In this document: in pieces, positions 46,769-56,802 of the stretch
Layout: each line of letters opens with the position of its first letter
Numbering within the stretch: position 1 is the first letter of the stretch
Notes under the pieces: generated by a model
What the model was told of the DNA's origin: nothing
Database searches by the model: none
Seen by the model: only the letters and a program-made list of their open reading frames with translations
DNA from: Cyanobacteriota bacterium
Lineage (GTDB): Bacteria > Acidobacteriota > Vicinamibacteria > Vicinamibacterales > UBA2999
NCBI GenBank assembly: GCA_019752015.1
Contig: JAIEMQ010000044.1
Coordinates: 62,001-126,000 of the forward strand
Direction of reading: 5' to 3'
Length of the DNA stretch: 64,000 nt
Translations under genes and position numbers: made by a program

Positions 46769-48007
46769 ATGACGGTGCCTCGGTGCCTTAGTGCCTGGGT
46801 GCCCGCGTGCTTCAGTGCCTGGGTGCTTGGGTGCATGCTCGCGCTGGCTGACACGGCGAGCGCGCAGGTCTTGCCCGAACAGCCGATCTCGCTGGCGGGC
46901 GGACACGTCGTGCTGGGCGCGGAAGTGACGGCGACCTTCGCGCCGGACGATCCCGGCTTCTTCAACTACACCAGCTACGAATTCAGCGCAGTGCGCAACC
47001 TGCGCATGGGTGTGTCGGCGGAGATCCGCGCCAACGATCACGTCCAGGTACTGGGAGAGGTGCGATTCGATCAGGGCCGCCTGCTGGAGGTGTACGGATT
47101 GTTCGTGCGCGTGCGGCCGTGGCCAACGCGGCGCTTCGACATCCAGGCGGGCCGCATCCCGCCGGCGTTCGGCGCGATGTCGCGGACCGCGTACGGCAGC
47201 AGCAACTTGCTGATCGGCCAGCCGCTCGCGTATCAATACCTCGTCTCGATTCGTCCCGATTCACTCCCGGCCAACACCGACGATCTGCTGCGGATGCGCG
47301 GCCGCGGCTGGCTGTCGCGATTCCCGGTCGGCAACAGCGTCGATGCTCCCGGCCTGCCGCTCGTCAACACCAGCCGCTGGGACACCGGCGTGCAGGCGCA
47401 CGGGGTGACGGGGATGATCGAGTGGACCGGGTCGGTCACCACCGGATCGCTGTCCGATCCGCGATTCCGGGACAACAATTCCGGGCGTCAGATTGCCGGA
47501 CGCGCGGCGGTGCGGCCGACGGCGGCAACGGTGTTCGGCGTGTCCGCGGCACGCGGCGCATGGCTGAACGAAACGCTCGAGCACGACGTCGCCGGGCCGG
47601 CGAGTGATCCGGCGCAGCAGATCGCCATCGGCGGCGACGCGGAATTCTCGGCCGGACCGTTTCTCGTTCGCGGTGAAGCAATTCGATCGGCGTGGCGGCT
47701 GCCGCGGTTCGGCGCGCTGCAGCTGGCCGATCCGCTCGTCGCGATCTCGTCGCTGATCGAAGGCCGCTACAAGATCAGCCCCGGTTTCTACGTTGCCATG
47801 CGAGGCGATCGCCTCGACTTCAGCAAGGTGCGCGGCAGCGCCGGCCTGGTCGAATGGGAAGCGCAAACGTGGCGGTTCGAGACCGGCATCGGCTATTCGC
47901 TGACGCGCAACCTCACGTTCAAGGGCGTGTGGCAGAAGAACGGCCGCGACGGCGGACGCGTCCGCAAGGATGCGTTCTTCGCGGGACAGGTGCTGTATTG
48001 GTTCTGA
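46769..48007 (+). CDS. Porin-like outer-membrane protein; signal peptide built from an octamer repeat
   Basis: A 412-residue protein starting at ATG 46769. The signal peptide (about 1-33, ending TASAQ) is made of 8-residue repeats (VPRCLSAW, VPACFSAW) encoded by an 8-base tandem array. The mature part has alternating amphipathic strands with many aromatic ends and finishes FFAGQVLYWF, the C-terminal aromatic of outer-membrane barrels. No porin family was recognised by name. It is the first gene of a co-directional cluster with copper proteins and a two-component system, and could let electrons, metal or substrate across the outer membrane. Confidence 0.72.
   Translation: MTVPRCLSAWVPACFSAWVLGCMLALADTASAQVLPEQPISLAGGHVVLGAEVTATFAPDDPGFFNYTSYEFSAVRNLRMGVSAEIRANDHVQVLGEVRFDQGRLLEVYGLFVRVRPWPTRRFDIQAGRIPPAFGAMSRTAYGSSNLLIGQPLAYQYLVSIRPDSLPANTDDLLRMRGRGWLSRFPVGNSVDAPGLPLVNTSRWDTGVQAHGVTGMIEWTGSVTTGSLSDPRFRDNNSGRQIAGRAAVRPTAATVFGVSAARGAWLNETLEHDVAGPASDPAQQIAIGGDAEFSAGPFLVRGEAIRSAWRLPRFGALQLADPLVAISSLIEGRYKISPGFYVAMRGDRLDFSKVRGSAGLVEWEAQTWRFETGIGYSLTRNLTFKGVWQKNGRDGGRVRKDAFFAGQVLYWF
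46774..46837 (+). repeat. Octanucleotide array (8 units of GGTGCCTx) in signal-peptide codons
   Basis: Eight 8-base units from GGTGCCTC (46774-46781) to GGTGCATG (46830-46837), degenerate at two or three positions. Three units equal eight codons, giving the repeated VPxCxSAW peptide. Unit gain or loss shifts the frame within the signal peptide and would switch the protein off. Confidence 0.88.
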
Positions 48008-48669
48008 AGGCCCTCTCGCTCTGCGCCGCGATTCTCCTGCTCTCCTCCGCTCATCTCAGCAGCGCGGCGGCGCGTCCAACGAGCGGAATCAGGGGGCGGC
48101 TGGATATTCGAAAGATGGCCAATCCGGTCGAGCGGCGACCGGACGTCGCAACGCCGGGCGCAGCGGGCCCGCGCGACGTGCCCGATCTCAGGCGCGGTGT
48201 TGTCTATCTCGAGACGGCGCCGCGATCGGCATTCGACGAGCGCGATCCGGGACGCGTCGTCATGGATCAGCGCAACGAGCGGTTCGTGCCGCACGTGCTG
48301 GCGGTAATGGTCGGCACCGTCGTCGATTTCCCCAACAGCGATCTCATTTACCACAACGTGTTTTCGCTCTCGCGCGCCAGGCGCTTCGATCTCGGGCGAT
48401 ACGCCGCCGGCAAGTCGAAGAGCGTGCGCATGGATCGCCCCGGCGTGGTGCGCGTCTTCTGCGACATCCATTCGCACATGAACGCGTTCGTGCTCGTGTT
48501 CAATCACCCGTTCTTCAACGTCACCGACGTCGACGGACGGTTCGAGCTCCCGACGCTGCCGTCCGGCACTTACACGGTCGTCGGGTGGTATGAGGGTGAA
48601 GCGCGTATCACGCGATCGGTAACGGTGCCGTCCAACGGCTGGGCGGAGGTCGACCTGGTCGTGCCGTGA
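47998..48669 (+). CDS. Exported plastocyanin-like protein (methylamine-utilisation-type cupredoxin)
   Basis: A 223-residue protein. The best start is TTG 47998 (ggacagg seven bases upstream), overlapping the stop of the porin-like gene; it gives a clean signal peptide (LKALSLCAAILLLSSAHL). The core is a cupredoxin: VMVGTVVDFPNSDLIYHNVFSLS with ligand His, then VRVFCDIHSHMNAFVLVF carrying Cys, His and Met ligands. A carboxypeptidase-regulatory-like strand set follows (DGRFELPTLPSGTYTVVGWY). It probably binds type 1 copper in the periplasm and carries electrons. The stop overlaps the sensor kinase start. Confidence 0.8.
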   Translation: MVLKALSLCAAILLLSSAHLSSAAARPTSGIRGRLDIRKMANPVERRPDVATPGAAGPRDVPDLRRGVVYLETAPRSAFDERDPGRVVMDQRNERFVPHVLAVMVGTVVDFPNSDLIYHNVFSLSRARRFDLGRYAAGKSKSVRMDRPGVVRVFCDIHSHMNAFVLVFNHPFFNVTDVDGRFELPTLPSGTYTVVGWYEGEARITRSVTVPSNGWAEVDLVVP

Positions 48670-50401
48670 TGCGCGTGCTCGGATCGATCACCAACCGCAT
48701 CTTCCTCGCCAGCGCCCTGCTGGCGATGCTGTCGATTGCGGCCGCGGTGTATTTCGTCAGCAGCCGCATGACGACGGAAACCGAGACGGAGCTGCAGAGC
48801 GATCTTCGAGAGGCGGCCACACTCGTCGAGGAACAGCGCGTCACGCAATTCGACAACGTCGCGCGCACGGCGCGGTTGATCGCGGACCTGCCGAAGTTGA
48901 AGGCCGCGGTCGACACCGGCGACCGGCCGACACTGATGCCGATTGCCGCCGACTATCAGCAGCAGTCCGGCGCCGACTTGTTGATCGTGACGGGCGCCCG
49001 CGGCGAGCAGCTGGCCCTGATCGGTGAAAGCGCGACCGGCCATGCGGAACGCGCGGCGCAGCCGGCGGCCGACGGCAGCATGACACCGTCGTTCTGGCCG
49101 CATCCGTCAGGCGTCCTCGAAGTTGTCAGCGTCCCGGTGATGCTCGGTCTCGATCGGCCCGACTTTCTCGGCACGCTGACGCTCGGCTACCTGCTCGACG
49201 ATCGCCGGGCGGCACAGTTCAAGTCGCTGACCGGCGCGGACATCGCATTTGCCATGGACGGCGCCGTTCGAGCCTCGACGCTCGGACTCGGATCTGCCGA
49301 AGCGCTGTCGCCGCTGATTGCCGGTGCCGGTATCAAGCGCATCTCGATCGGCGGTGAGGAATACGTCGCCATCGCGCAGCCGTTTGGAACCGCGCCGGGT
49401 CCCAACCCGCCGACGGCGATCATCATGCGATCGCGCAGCGAACGGATGCGCTCGCTGAGTGCGATTCAGGCGGCGCTGGCCGGCATTGCGCTCGGCGCGA
49501 CGTTGCTCGCCATTGTCGTCAGCTACGGCGTGGCGCGCACCATCACGCGGCCGCTGGCCTCGATTACGGATCACATGCGGCAAATCGCCGCGACCGGCGA
49601 TCTGACGCGCAAGCTGCCGACCAAGCGCCGCGGCGGGTGGGACGACGAAGACGCGCACGTGCTGGCGACCACCTTCAACACGCTGACCGATTCGATCGTC
49701 CGCTTTCAGCGCGAGGCCGCACAGCGCGAGCGCCTCTCGTCGCTCGGCCGGCTCTCCACGGTAATCGCCCACGAAGTGCGCAATCCGCTGATGATCATCA
49801 AGGGCGCGCTGCGGACCATGGACAAGAATGGCGCGACCACGGCCGACGTCCGCGACGCCGCGAAGGACATCGACGAGGAAATCGATCGTCTCAACAATCT
49901 GGTCAACGACGTGCTGGACGTGGCGCGGCCGATCCGGTTCGATCCGGCGCCGGCCGACATCAACGTGGTGTGCCGCGACGCGGTCCAGGCGGCCAGTGCC
50001 GGGCGCGTCAACGGCCCGGTGGCGATGACGCTGGCGCCCTCGCTGCCCGAGCTCATCACCGACAGCGAGCGGCTGCGCACCGTGCTGGTCAATCTGCTGA
50101 CCAACGCCGGCCACGCGATCGAAGGCAAGCCGTCCGCGACGGTCACGCTGATCACGCAGACGATCGGCGAGCGGCGCGTCGCGGTGACGATCCGCGACAC
50201 CGGCAAGGGCATTGCCGAGGATGACCTGCCGCGCATCTTCGATCCATACTTCACGACACGGCGCGCCGGCACCGGCCTGGGTCTCGCCATCGCCAAGAAC
50301 ATCGTCGAAGGCCTGGGCGGTTCGATCAGCGTGGCAACGCGCCCCGGCGCCGGCACCGATTTCCGGATCGACATCGGCGACGCTCCCGCGCGCGCCGAAG
50401 G

Positions 50402-50405
<4 letters not shown>
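48669..50405 (+). CDS. Membrane sensor histidine kinase
   Basis: A 578-residue kinase with two helices bracketing a periplasmic sensor domain (about 10-32 and 265-292), HAMP (about 293-345), HisKA with phospho-acceptor His368 (VIAHEVRNPL) and HATPase_c with N-box NLLTNAGHAI, DTGKGIAEDD and GTGLGLAIAKNIVEG. The sensor domain resembles single-Cache/double-Cache folds but is not assigned. The ATG (48669) overlaps the stop of the cupredoxin gene and its own stop overlaps the response-regulator start, so they are co-translated. It likely senses redox state or copper, by context. Confidence 0.93.
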
Positions 50406-51769
<1,364 letters not shown>

Positions 51770-51810
51770 GGCTTTACGGGCTTCGTAAGTCCTTACGCCT
51801 GCGGAATGAC

Positions 51811-51884
51811 AAAGAACAAAGGACAAAGAACAAAGAACAAAAGCCCCCGTTTTTCGTTATTCATTCTTCGTTCTTTGTTATTTC
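51811..51884. repeat. A/T-rich inverted repeat with (AAAGAAC)4 heptamers
   Basis: Four 7-base units (AAAGAAC, AAAGGAC, AAAGAAC, AAAGAAC) at 51811-51838 face a complementary right arm at 51849-51884. Read on the minus strand, the right arm contains GAAATAACAAAGAACGAA, the same 18 bases as 34616-34633. It lies between the response regulator and the CuA-type cupredoxin. Confidence 0.8.
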
Positions 51885-51918
51885 TCCCCCGGCATTGACC
51901 TTGCTTATTCCCGGCCAA

Positions 51919-52386
51919 GTGTACGTATCACTGACCCTTATCAAAGATTCAGTTGCCGCGGCGGGGACGGCGCTCTTGTTGGGGGCGGCAGCAATGTCTA
52001 ACCAGCAGGACCCCGCCGCGGCTGCTGCGCCCTTCGACTCGCACACCGCCGCCAACGGCGGCGCTGTGCTCGCTCAGGGCAAGCCCACTGAAGGCGAGCG
52101 AACGATCGAAGTGGTCGCGAAGCGATTCGGGTTCGAACCCTCACGCATCGAAGTCACCGAAGGCGAGCGCGTCAAGCTGGTGGTCAGGTCCGCCGACGGC
52201 GTGCACGGCGTCGAGATCAAGAAGTTCAAGGTGAACAAGAAAGTCCCGCGCGGCGGCGACGCGGTCACGATCGAATTCGCGGCGACCGCCGCCGGCGAAT
52301 TTCCCATTCTCTGCTCGGAATATTGCGGTGACGGCCACGAGGAGATGAAGGGTATGCTGGTGGTCGCCGCCAAGGCGCCACAATGA
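51919..52386 (+). CDS. CuA-type cupredoxin protein
   Basis: About 155 residues. The C-terminal half carries the complete CuA-site pattern of cytochrome c oxidase subunit II: CSEYCGDGHEEMKGM (two Cys, His, Met) with an earlier strand VHGVEIKKF that should supply the other His. It lacks the two helices and oxidase context of true subunit II. The N-terminus is uncertain: GTG 51919 gives a hydrophobic anchor (TLIKDSVAAAGTALLLGAAA), which suits an exported protein; ATG 51994 would not. It overlaps the next gene by four bases. Likely an exported electron carrier. Confidence 0.78.
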   Translation: MYVSLTLIKDSVAAAGTALLLGAAAMSNQQDPAAAAAPFDSHTAANGGAVLAQGKPTEGERTIEVVAKRFGFEPSRIEVTEGERVKLVVRSADGVHGVEIKKFKVNKKVPRGGDAVTIEFAATAAGEFPILCSEYCGDGHEEMKGMLVVAAKAPQ

Positions 52387-53183
52387 AAACACTAGTGCTC
52401 CCGATCCTCGCCGCGATGCTGATCGCCGCGCCCGCGTCTGCGCAAGACGACGATCCCGATCGCGATCCGAACGACTCACAACCGGACTTCTACGTCGCGA
52501 CCCTCAACACCAACCTGCGGCTGCCGAAGGGCAAGATGGCATTCCGGCTGACGCATCGCTTCCTGAGCACGCTTGGCGACGGCGACTTCAACGATCTCGC
52601 GTCGCGGTTCTTTGGTCTCGATTCGAGCGCGCAGATTGGCCTCGAGCTGAAGTACTCGCCGTTCAGCGGCGGGCAGATCGGCATCTACCGGACCTCCGAT
52701 CGCACGATCCAGCTCCAGGGCTCGTACAACGTGATCAAGGACGGCACCGGCCCGATCGGCGTCGGCGTGGTCGTCAACGTCGACGGCACCGACAACTTCA
52801 GCGGCCAGTTCTCGCCGGGTGCGGCGATCGTGCTGTCGCGCGAGCTCGGCGATCGCGGCGCGATCTATCTGCAGCCGTCATTCGTCGGCAACACCAACCT
52901 GATCAGCGACGCCGGCGACGACTACACCGTGATGGCCGGCGCCGGCGCGCGGCTGCGCGTTCGCCGCAACACGTATCTGTTCGTCGAAGGCTCCCCCCGG
53001 GTCTCCGGCTACAAGCAGGGCGTCACGCTCGTCAGCTTCGGCTTCGAGCAGCGCGCCGGCGGACATGTGTTCCAGTTGAACTTCTCCAACGGCTTCGGCA
53101 CGACGCTGGCGCAGGTCGCGCGCGGCGGCACGGCGAAGGACGACTGGTACCTCGGCTTCAACCTCTCGAGAAAGTTCTACTGA
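52383..53183 (+). CDS. DUF5777-like beta-barrel protein
   Basis: A 266-residue protein with a signal peptide (1-21, ASAQ), a short acidic segment (DDDPDRDPNDSQ) and amphipathic strands matching the DUF5777 beta-barrel family pattern (MAFRLTHRFLSTLGDGDFNDLASRFFGLDSSAQIGLELKYSP is the diagnostic stretch near residues 50-90). It ends DDWYLGFNLSRKFY with a C-terminal aromatic. It is tied by overlapping stop/start codons to cupredoxin genes on both sides, which suggests an outer-membrane partner for the copper proteins. Function unknown. Confidence 0.8.
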   Translation: MKTLVLPILAAMLIAAPASAQDDDPDRDPNDSQPDFYVATLNTNLRLPKGKMAFRLTHRFLSTLGDGDFNDLASRFFGLDSSAQIGLELKYSPFSGGQIGIYRTSDRTIQLQGSYNVIKDGTGPIGVGVVVNVDGTDNFSGQFSPGAAIVLSRELGDRGAIYLQPSFVGNTNLISDAGDDYTVMAGAGARLRVRRNTYLFVEGSPRVSGYKQGVTLVSFGFEQRAGGHVFQLNFSNGFGTTLAQVARGGTAKDDWYLGFNLSRKFY

Positions 53184-53635
53184 TGACGAAAGCGATTTGG
53201 AGCGGTCTGGCCGCGGCCATTGTGGTGGCCGCAACAGCAGCAGCATGCGGCGGCGGCAGCGGCGGCGGATCGACGCCAACGAGCCCGACGACCGGTGGCG
53301 GCACCACCACAACTCCGCCGCCAACGACCGGCGGCGGCACGGTCACTGATTCAGCCACGATCACGATCGGCAGCACCGGCAGCGTCAGTCCATCGACGGT
53401 GACGATCAACCGCGGCGGCCGCGTCACGTTCGTGAACAATCACACGCGCGCTCACGACATGTCCTCGGACCCGCATCCGGAGCACACCGATTGCGTTGAG
53501 ATGGCCGCGGTGGGCTTTCTCAATCCAGGTCAGTCACGGACCAGCAGCAATTTCAACACCGCGCGAACCTGCGGCTTCCACGATCACAACGAGCCTGATA
53601 ACGCCGGGTTGAAGGGCCGGATTATCATTCAGTAG
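53183..53635 (+). CDS. Cupredoxin-domain lipoprotein
   Basis: A 150-residue protein with a lipoprotein signal (AAACGGGSGGGS, Cys near residue 22), a long Gly/Thr/Pro linker and a cupredoxin domain (about 60-150). Likely copper ligands are His in TRAHDMSSDPHPEH, Cys/His in RTCGFHDHNEP. The N-terminal lipid would fix it to the outer or inner membrane, with the linker acting as a tether. It is last in the cluster and starts within the TGA of the barrel gene. The TAG stop overlaps the first unit of an 8-base array. Confidence 0.82.
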   Translation: MTKAIWSGLAAAIVVAATAAACGGGSGGGSTPTSPTTGGGTTTTPPPTTGGGTVTDSATITIGSTGSVSPSTVTINRGGRVTFVNNHTRAHDMSSDPHPEHTDCVEMAAVGFLNPGQSRTSSNFNTARTCGFHDHNEPDNAGLKGRIIIQ

Positions 53636-53657
53636 ACAGGCAGACAGGCAGACAGGG
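53634..53657. repeat. Octanucleotide array (AGACAGGC)3 at convergent junction
   Basis: Units at 53634-53641, 53642-53649 and 53650-53657, the last with G for C. The preceding gene's TAG (53633-53635) overlaps the first unit. It makes up nearly the whole 25-base gap to the convergent 3-hydroxyacyl-CoA dehydrogenase gene. Confidence 0.8.
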
Positions 53658-53660
53658 GGG

Positions 53661-54512
53661 TCAGTAGTCGTAGACCCCTTTGCCCACTTTTCTCCCCAGC
53701 CGGCCTTCGCTCACATGTCTCTCGAGTAGAGGGCACGGCCGGAATTTTTCGCCCAGCGTGCGATGCAGGTACTGCAGGATGCTGAGTCGCGTATCGAGTC
53801 CCACCAGGTCGACGAGCTCGAACGGGCCCATCGGGTGGTTGAGGCCGAGCTTCAGCGCCTTGTCGATGTCGCGGGCGCTGGCGACGCCGTCCTGCAGCAT
53901 GTAGAACGCTTCGTTGCCGATCATCGCGTTGATGCGGCTCGTGACGAAGCCCGGTGACTCCTTGACGAGCACCGTCTCCTTCCCCATCTTCGCGGACACT
54001 TGCTGCATCACCACGATCGTCTGCGGCGTCGTGTCGAGCGCCTTGACGACCTCGATCAGCTTCATGCGATGCACCGGATTGAAAAAGTGCATGCCGCCAA
54101 GGCGTCCGGGCGCCGACAGCACCGCCGCCATTTCGGTGATGCTGAGCGCGGATGTGTTCGACGCAAAGACGGCGTGCGGCGGCGCGGCGGCTTCGACTTC
54201 CTTGAAGAGCGCCAGCTTCAGATCGATCTTTTCCGGCGCGGCTTCGATGACGACATCGGCCGCGCGCACGGCCTCGGCAACCGACGTTGTGGTCGACAGC
54301 CGTGGACGCATCGCGTCGGCATCCGCCGCGGCCAGCTTCCCCAGCTCCACGCTCTTGTTGATCACCGCGTCGATCGCGGATTTGCCCTTGGCGAGGGCGG
54401 CGTCCGACACGTCATACATCGCCGTGTCGTAGCCCGCCGAGATCGCGGCGTGCGCGATGCCGTGCCCCATCGTGCCCGCCCCGAGAACTGCCACCGTCTT
54501 GATCTGTGCCAT
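53661..54512 (-). CDS. 3-hydroxyacyl-CoA dehydrogenase
   Basis: A 283-residue NAD-dependent dehydrogenase of the 3-hydroxybutyryl-CoA type. Rossmann motif VLGAGTMGHGIAHA at the N-terminus, catalytic His region FFNPVHRMKLIEVV, and the C-terminal domain SPGFVTSRINAMIGNEAFYML. It oxidises 3-hydroxyacyl-CoA to 3-ketoacyl-CoA. As the last gene of the box operon, it would act on the ring-derived hydroxyacyl-CoA after benzoyl-CoA epoxide cleavage. It follows the enoyl-CoA hydratase by 49 bases. Confidence 0.92.
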   Translation of the reverse strand: MAQIKTVAVLGAGTMGHGIAHAAISAGYDTAMYDVSDAALAKGKSAIDAVINKSVELGKLAAADADAMRPRLSTTTSVAEAVRAADVVIEAAPEKIDLKLALFKEVEAAAPPHAVFASNTSALSITEMAAVLSAPGRLGGMHFFNPVHRMKLIEVVKALDTTPQTIVVMQQVSAKMGKETVLVKESPGFVTSRINAMIGNEAFYMLQDGVASARDIDKALKLGLNHPMGPFELVDLVGLDTRLSILQYLHRTLGEKFRPCPLLERHVSEGRLGRKVGKGVYDY

Positions 54513-54561
54513 CTGCGCCTTCTGCGGCCCTGGTGTGATCTACGCCGTCTGCGGCCCCGGG

Positions 54562-55365
54562 CTATCGTCCCGAGAACTTCGGCGGCCGTTTCTCGAGGCT
54601 GGCCTTCAGGCCTTCCTTCGCATCCTCGCTCTCGAACAAACGCTGCTGCAGCTCGCGCTCGAGTGCGAGACCTTCGGAAAATCCGGACTCGAGTCCTGAC
54701 TGGACGGCGCGCTTGATATGGCCGACGGCCCTCGATGCTCGATTCGGAGGCGTAAATTGCTTCGCGTACTCATGGACGGCCTGCGCAAGCGTCCGGCCGT
54801 TCAGATCGCCGGCGCCCCACACGTGATTGACGAGGCCGATCGCATGCGCGTCTTCGAACGAGAACAGCGATCCGGTCGCCATCATCTCGATCGCCTTGGC
54901 TTTGCCGACGAGACGCGCGAAACGCTGGGTGCCGCCGGTGCCGGGCAGCACGCCCAGGGCGACCTCGGGCATGCCGATCCTGCCGGCGCCCTGGCGGGCG
55001 ATACGAATATCGGCCGCCATCGCCACTTCGAGACCTCCACCGACGGTGTGGCCGTTGAGCGCGGCGATCACCAGCTTCGGCGTCTGTTCGAGACGATTGA
55101 GCGTTTCGTTGGCGTGCAGGCAGAAGTAGTACTTGAACGTCGGATCGGCATCCTCGAGCATGCCGATGTTCGCGCCCGCGCAAAAGAATTTCTCACCCGC
55201 GCCGGTGATCACGATCACGTGCACGCCGGCGTCCATGCGCGCCGCGAGCACGGCCGCATCCAGCTCCTGCATCATTTCGTAGGAGTAGGTGTTAGCCGGC
55301 GGATCGTCGAGCGTGATCGTACAGACGCCGTCCGCGACAGAAGTCTCAAGCCTCTGTGCGGACAT
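54562..55365 (-). CDS. Enoyl-CoA hydratase/isomerase
   Basis: A 267-residue crotonase-family enzyme from ATG 55365 (a TTG at 55377 is also in frame). It shows the CoA oxyanion-hole segments CAGANIGML and GHTVGGGLEVAMAADIRIA, and GRIGMPEVALGVLPGTGG with the catalytic Glu. It hydrates an enoyl-CoA, here likely an intermediate made by BoxC or in the following beta-oxidation-like steps. It overlaps boxB by 20 bases, so it is part of the same operon. Confidence 0.92.
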   Translation of the reverse strand: MSAQRLETSVADGVCTITLDDPPANTYSYEMMQELDAAVLAARMDAGVHVIVITGAGEKFFCAGANIGMLEDADPTFKYYFCLHANETLNRLEQTPKLVIAALNGHTVGGGLEVAMAADIRIARQGAGRIGMPEVALGVLPGTGGTQRFARLVGKAKAIEMMATGSLFSFEDAHAIGLVNHVWGAGDLNGRTLAQAVHEYAKQFTPPNRASRAVGHIKRAVQSGLESGFSEGLALERELQQRLFESEDAKEGLKASLEKRPPKFSGR

Positions 55366-56773
55366 ATTCGAAGTCAATCGGCTGGCGATTGATGCCGCGC
55401 TGCGGCGCGGCGATGTAGTTGGCGAACTGGCCGGGCTTGTAGACCGGCGTCACCTGGATGCTGTGCAGGTACTTCTTGTCCTCCGGCGACGGCAGCCACT
55501 CGTACTTCTTGCGCTCCCACTCTTCCGGCGCCAGCTGGTTGCCGAACGGATCGAAATGGCGCCCGGCGTAGACACCGACCTTGCGGTTGAACTTCCGTGA
55601 TGGCAGCGCAATGCGGTCCGACATGCCGGCCGCTTCGAGGATGCGCTTGTTCCAGCGATCGACGCCGGCCTGGCAGTCGCCGACGTACCAGTCGCGCAGC
55701 ACTTCGTTCAGGGCGTTGCGCATCGGCACTTCCTGGCGGATGATGCGGCCGCTGTCGTCGATCATGTCGAGCATGTACATGTTCGCCGCCAGCACATGAT
55801 CGTCGTCGAACTTGTCTTCCTCGGCGCGGCCCTTGAGGCCGTTCGAGAAGTACGAGGCGGCGTTGCTCGACACCTCGCTGCCGTGCAGGTCGAGGCTCTG
55901 GCTGAACCAGAAGTTGACGAACTTCTGGATCAGCGGCAGGTCGATGCCGCCGGCCTTGCGCACGTCGCCCGAGTAGCCGGATTGCTTGAGCAGCTGGCAG
56001 GTGCGCTCCATGATGCGGCCCATCCCGCTCTCGCCGACGAACATGTGATGCGCTTCCTCGGTGAGCATGAAGCGCGTGGTGCGGGCGAGCGGATCGAGCG
56101 AGCTCTCGGACAACGACAGCAACTGCGACTTGCCGTCACGATCCGTGAACATCGTGAAGGCGAAGAAGTCGAGCCAGGTGTCGATCGGCTCGTTGAACGC
56201 CTCGAGCATGCGCGGCGTGTCGTCGTTGCCGCTGCGGCGCTCGAGCAGCGCTTCCGCTTCCTCACGGCCGTCGCGGCCGAAGTACGAGTGCAGCATGTAG
56301 ACCATCGCCCAGAGGTGACGGCCTTCTTCGACGTTGACCTGGAACAGGTTGCGGAGATCGTAGAGGCTCGGGCAATGCGCGCCGAGCGAACGCTGCTGTT
56401 CGACGCTGGCGGGCTCGGTGTCGCCCTGGATGACGATCAGCCGCCGCAGCTGGTTGCGGAACTCGCCCGGCACTTCCTGCCACACCGGCTGGCCCTTGAA
56501 ATCACCGAAGCCGATGCGGCGGTCGTGCGTGGGCTCGGCGAGGAAGATGCCCCATCGGTATTCGGGCAACTTCACGTAATCGAAGTGCGCCCATCCCGCG
56601 GCATCCACGCTGACCGCCGTACGGAGATAGACCTGGTGGCTGTCCTGAAACCCCGGCGGCCCCATTTCCCGCCACCAATCGAGATAGGCCGGCTGCCAGT
56701 GTTCGAGCGCGCGCAGCAGCCGCTTGTCGCTCGACAAGCCTACGTTATTTGGAATCCGCTCCGCTGAAATCAT
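55346..56773 (-). CDS. boxB: Benzoyl-CoA 2,3-epoxidase component B (BoxB)
   Basis: A 475-residue di-iron monooxygenase that epoxidises benzoyl-CoA with O2 and electrons from the reductase BoxA. Family text is NNVGLSSDKRLLRALEHWQ and VYLRTAVSVDAAGWAHF; iron-ligand ExxH pairs are Glu150/His153 (NVEEGRHLW) and Glu240/His243 (LTEEAHHMF). The start is ATG 56773; a longer frame to 56908 runs through boxC and is spurious. It follows boxC by 29 bases. The reductase boxA is not in this window. The presence of boxB shows that the organism degrades aromatic acids aerobically via CoA thioesters. Confidence 0.93.
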   Translation of the reverse strand: MISAERIPNNVGLSSDKRLLRALEHWQPAYLDWWREMGPPGFQDSHQVYLRTAVSVDAAGWAHFDYVKLPEYRWGIFLAEPTHDRRIGFGDFKGQPVWQEVPGEFRNQLRRLIVIQGDTEPASVEQQRSLGAHCPSLYDLRNLFQVNVEEGRHLWAMVYMLHSYFGRDGREEAEALLERRSGNDDTPRMLEAFNEPIDTWLDFFAFTMFTDRDGKSQLLSLSESSLDPLARTTRFMLTEEAHHMFVGESGMGRIMERTCQLLKQSGYSGDVRKAGGIDLPLIQKFVNFWFSQSLDLHGSEVSSNAASYFSNGLKGRAEEDKFDDDHVLAANMYMLDMIDDSGRIIRQEVPMRNALNEVLRDWYVGDCQAGVDRWNKRILEAAGMSDRIALPSRKFNRKVGVYAGRHFDPFGNQLAPEEWERKKYEWLPSPEDKKYLHSIQVTPVYKPGQFANYIAAPQRGINRQPIDFEYVRTEA

Positions 56774-56802
56774 GACGTCTGAGCTTTCGGTGCTTTCTGT
56801 GG

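Noticed and set aside
46741-46965. N-terminal extension of the DUF4097-like gene
   Set aside because: It would overlap the promoter and signal peptide of the divergent porin-like gene and lacks a signal peptide; ATG 46740 gives a good one.
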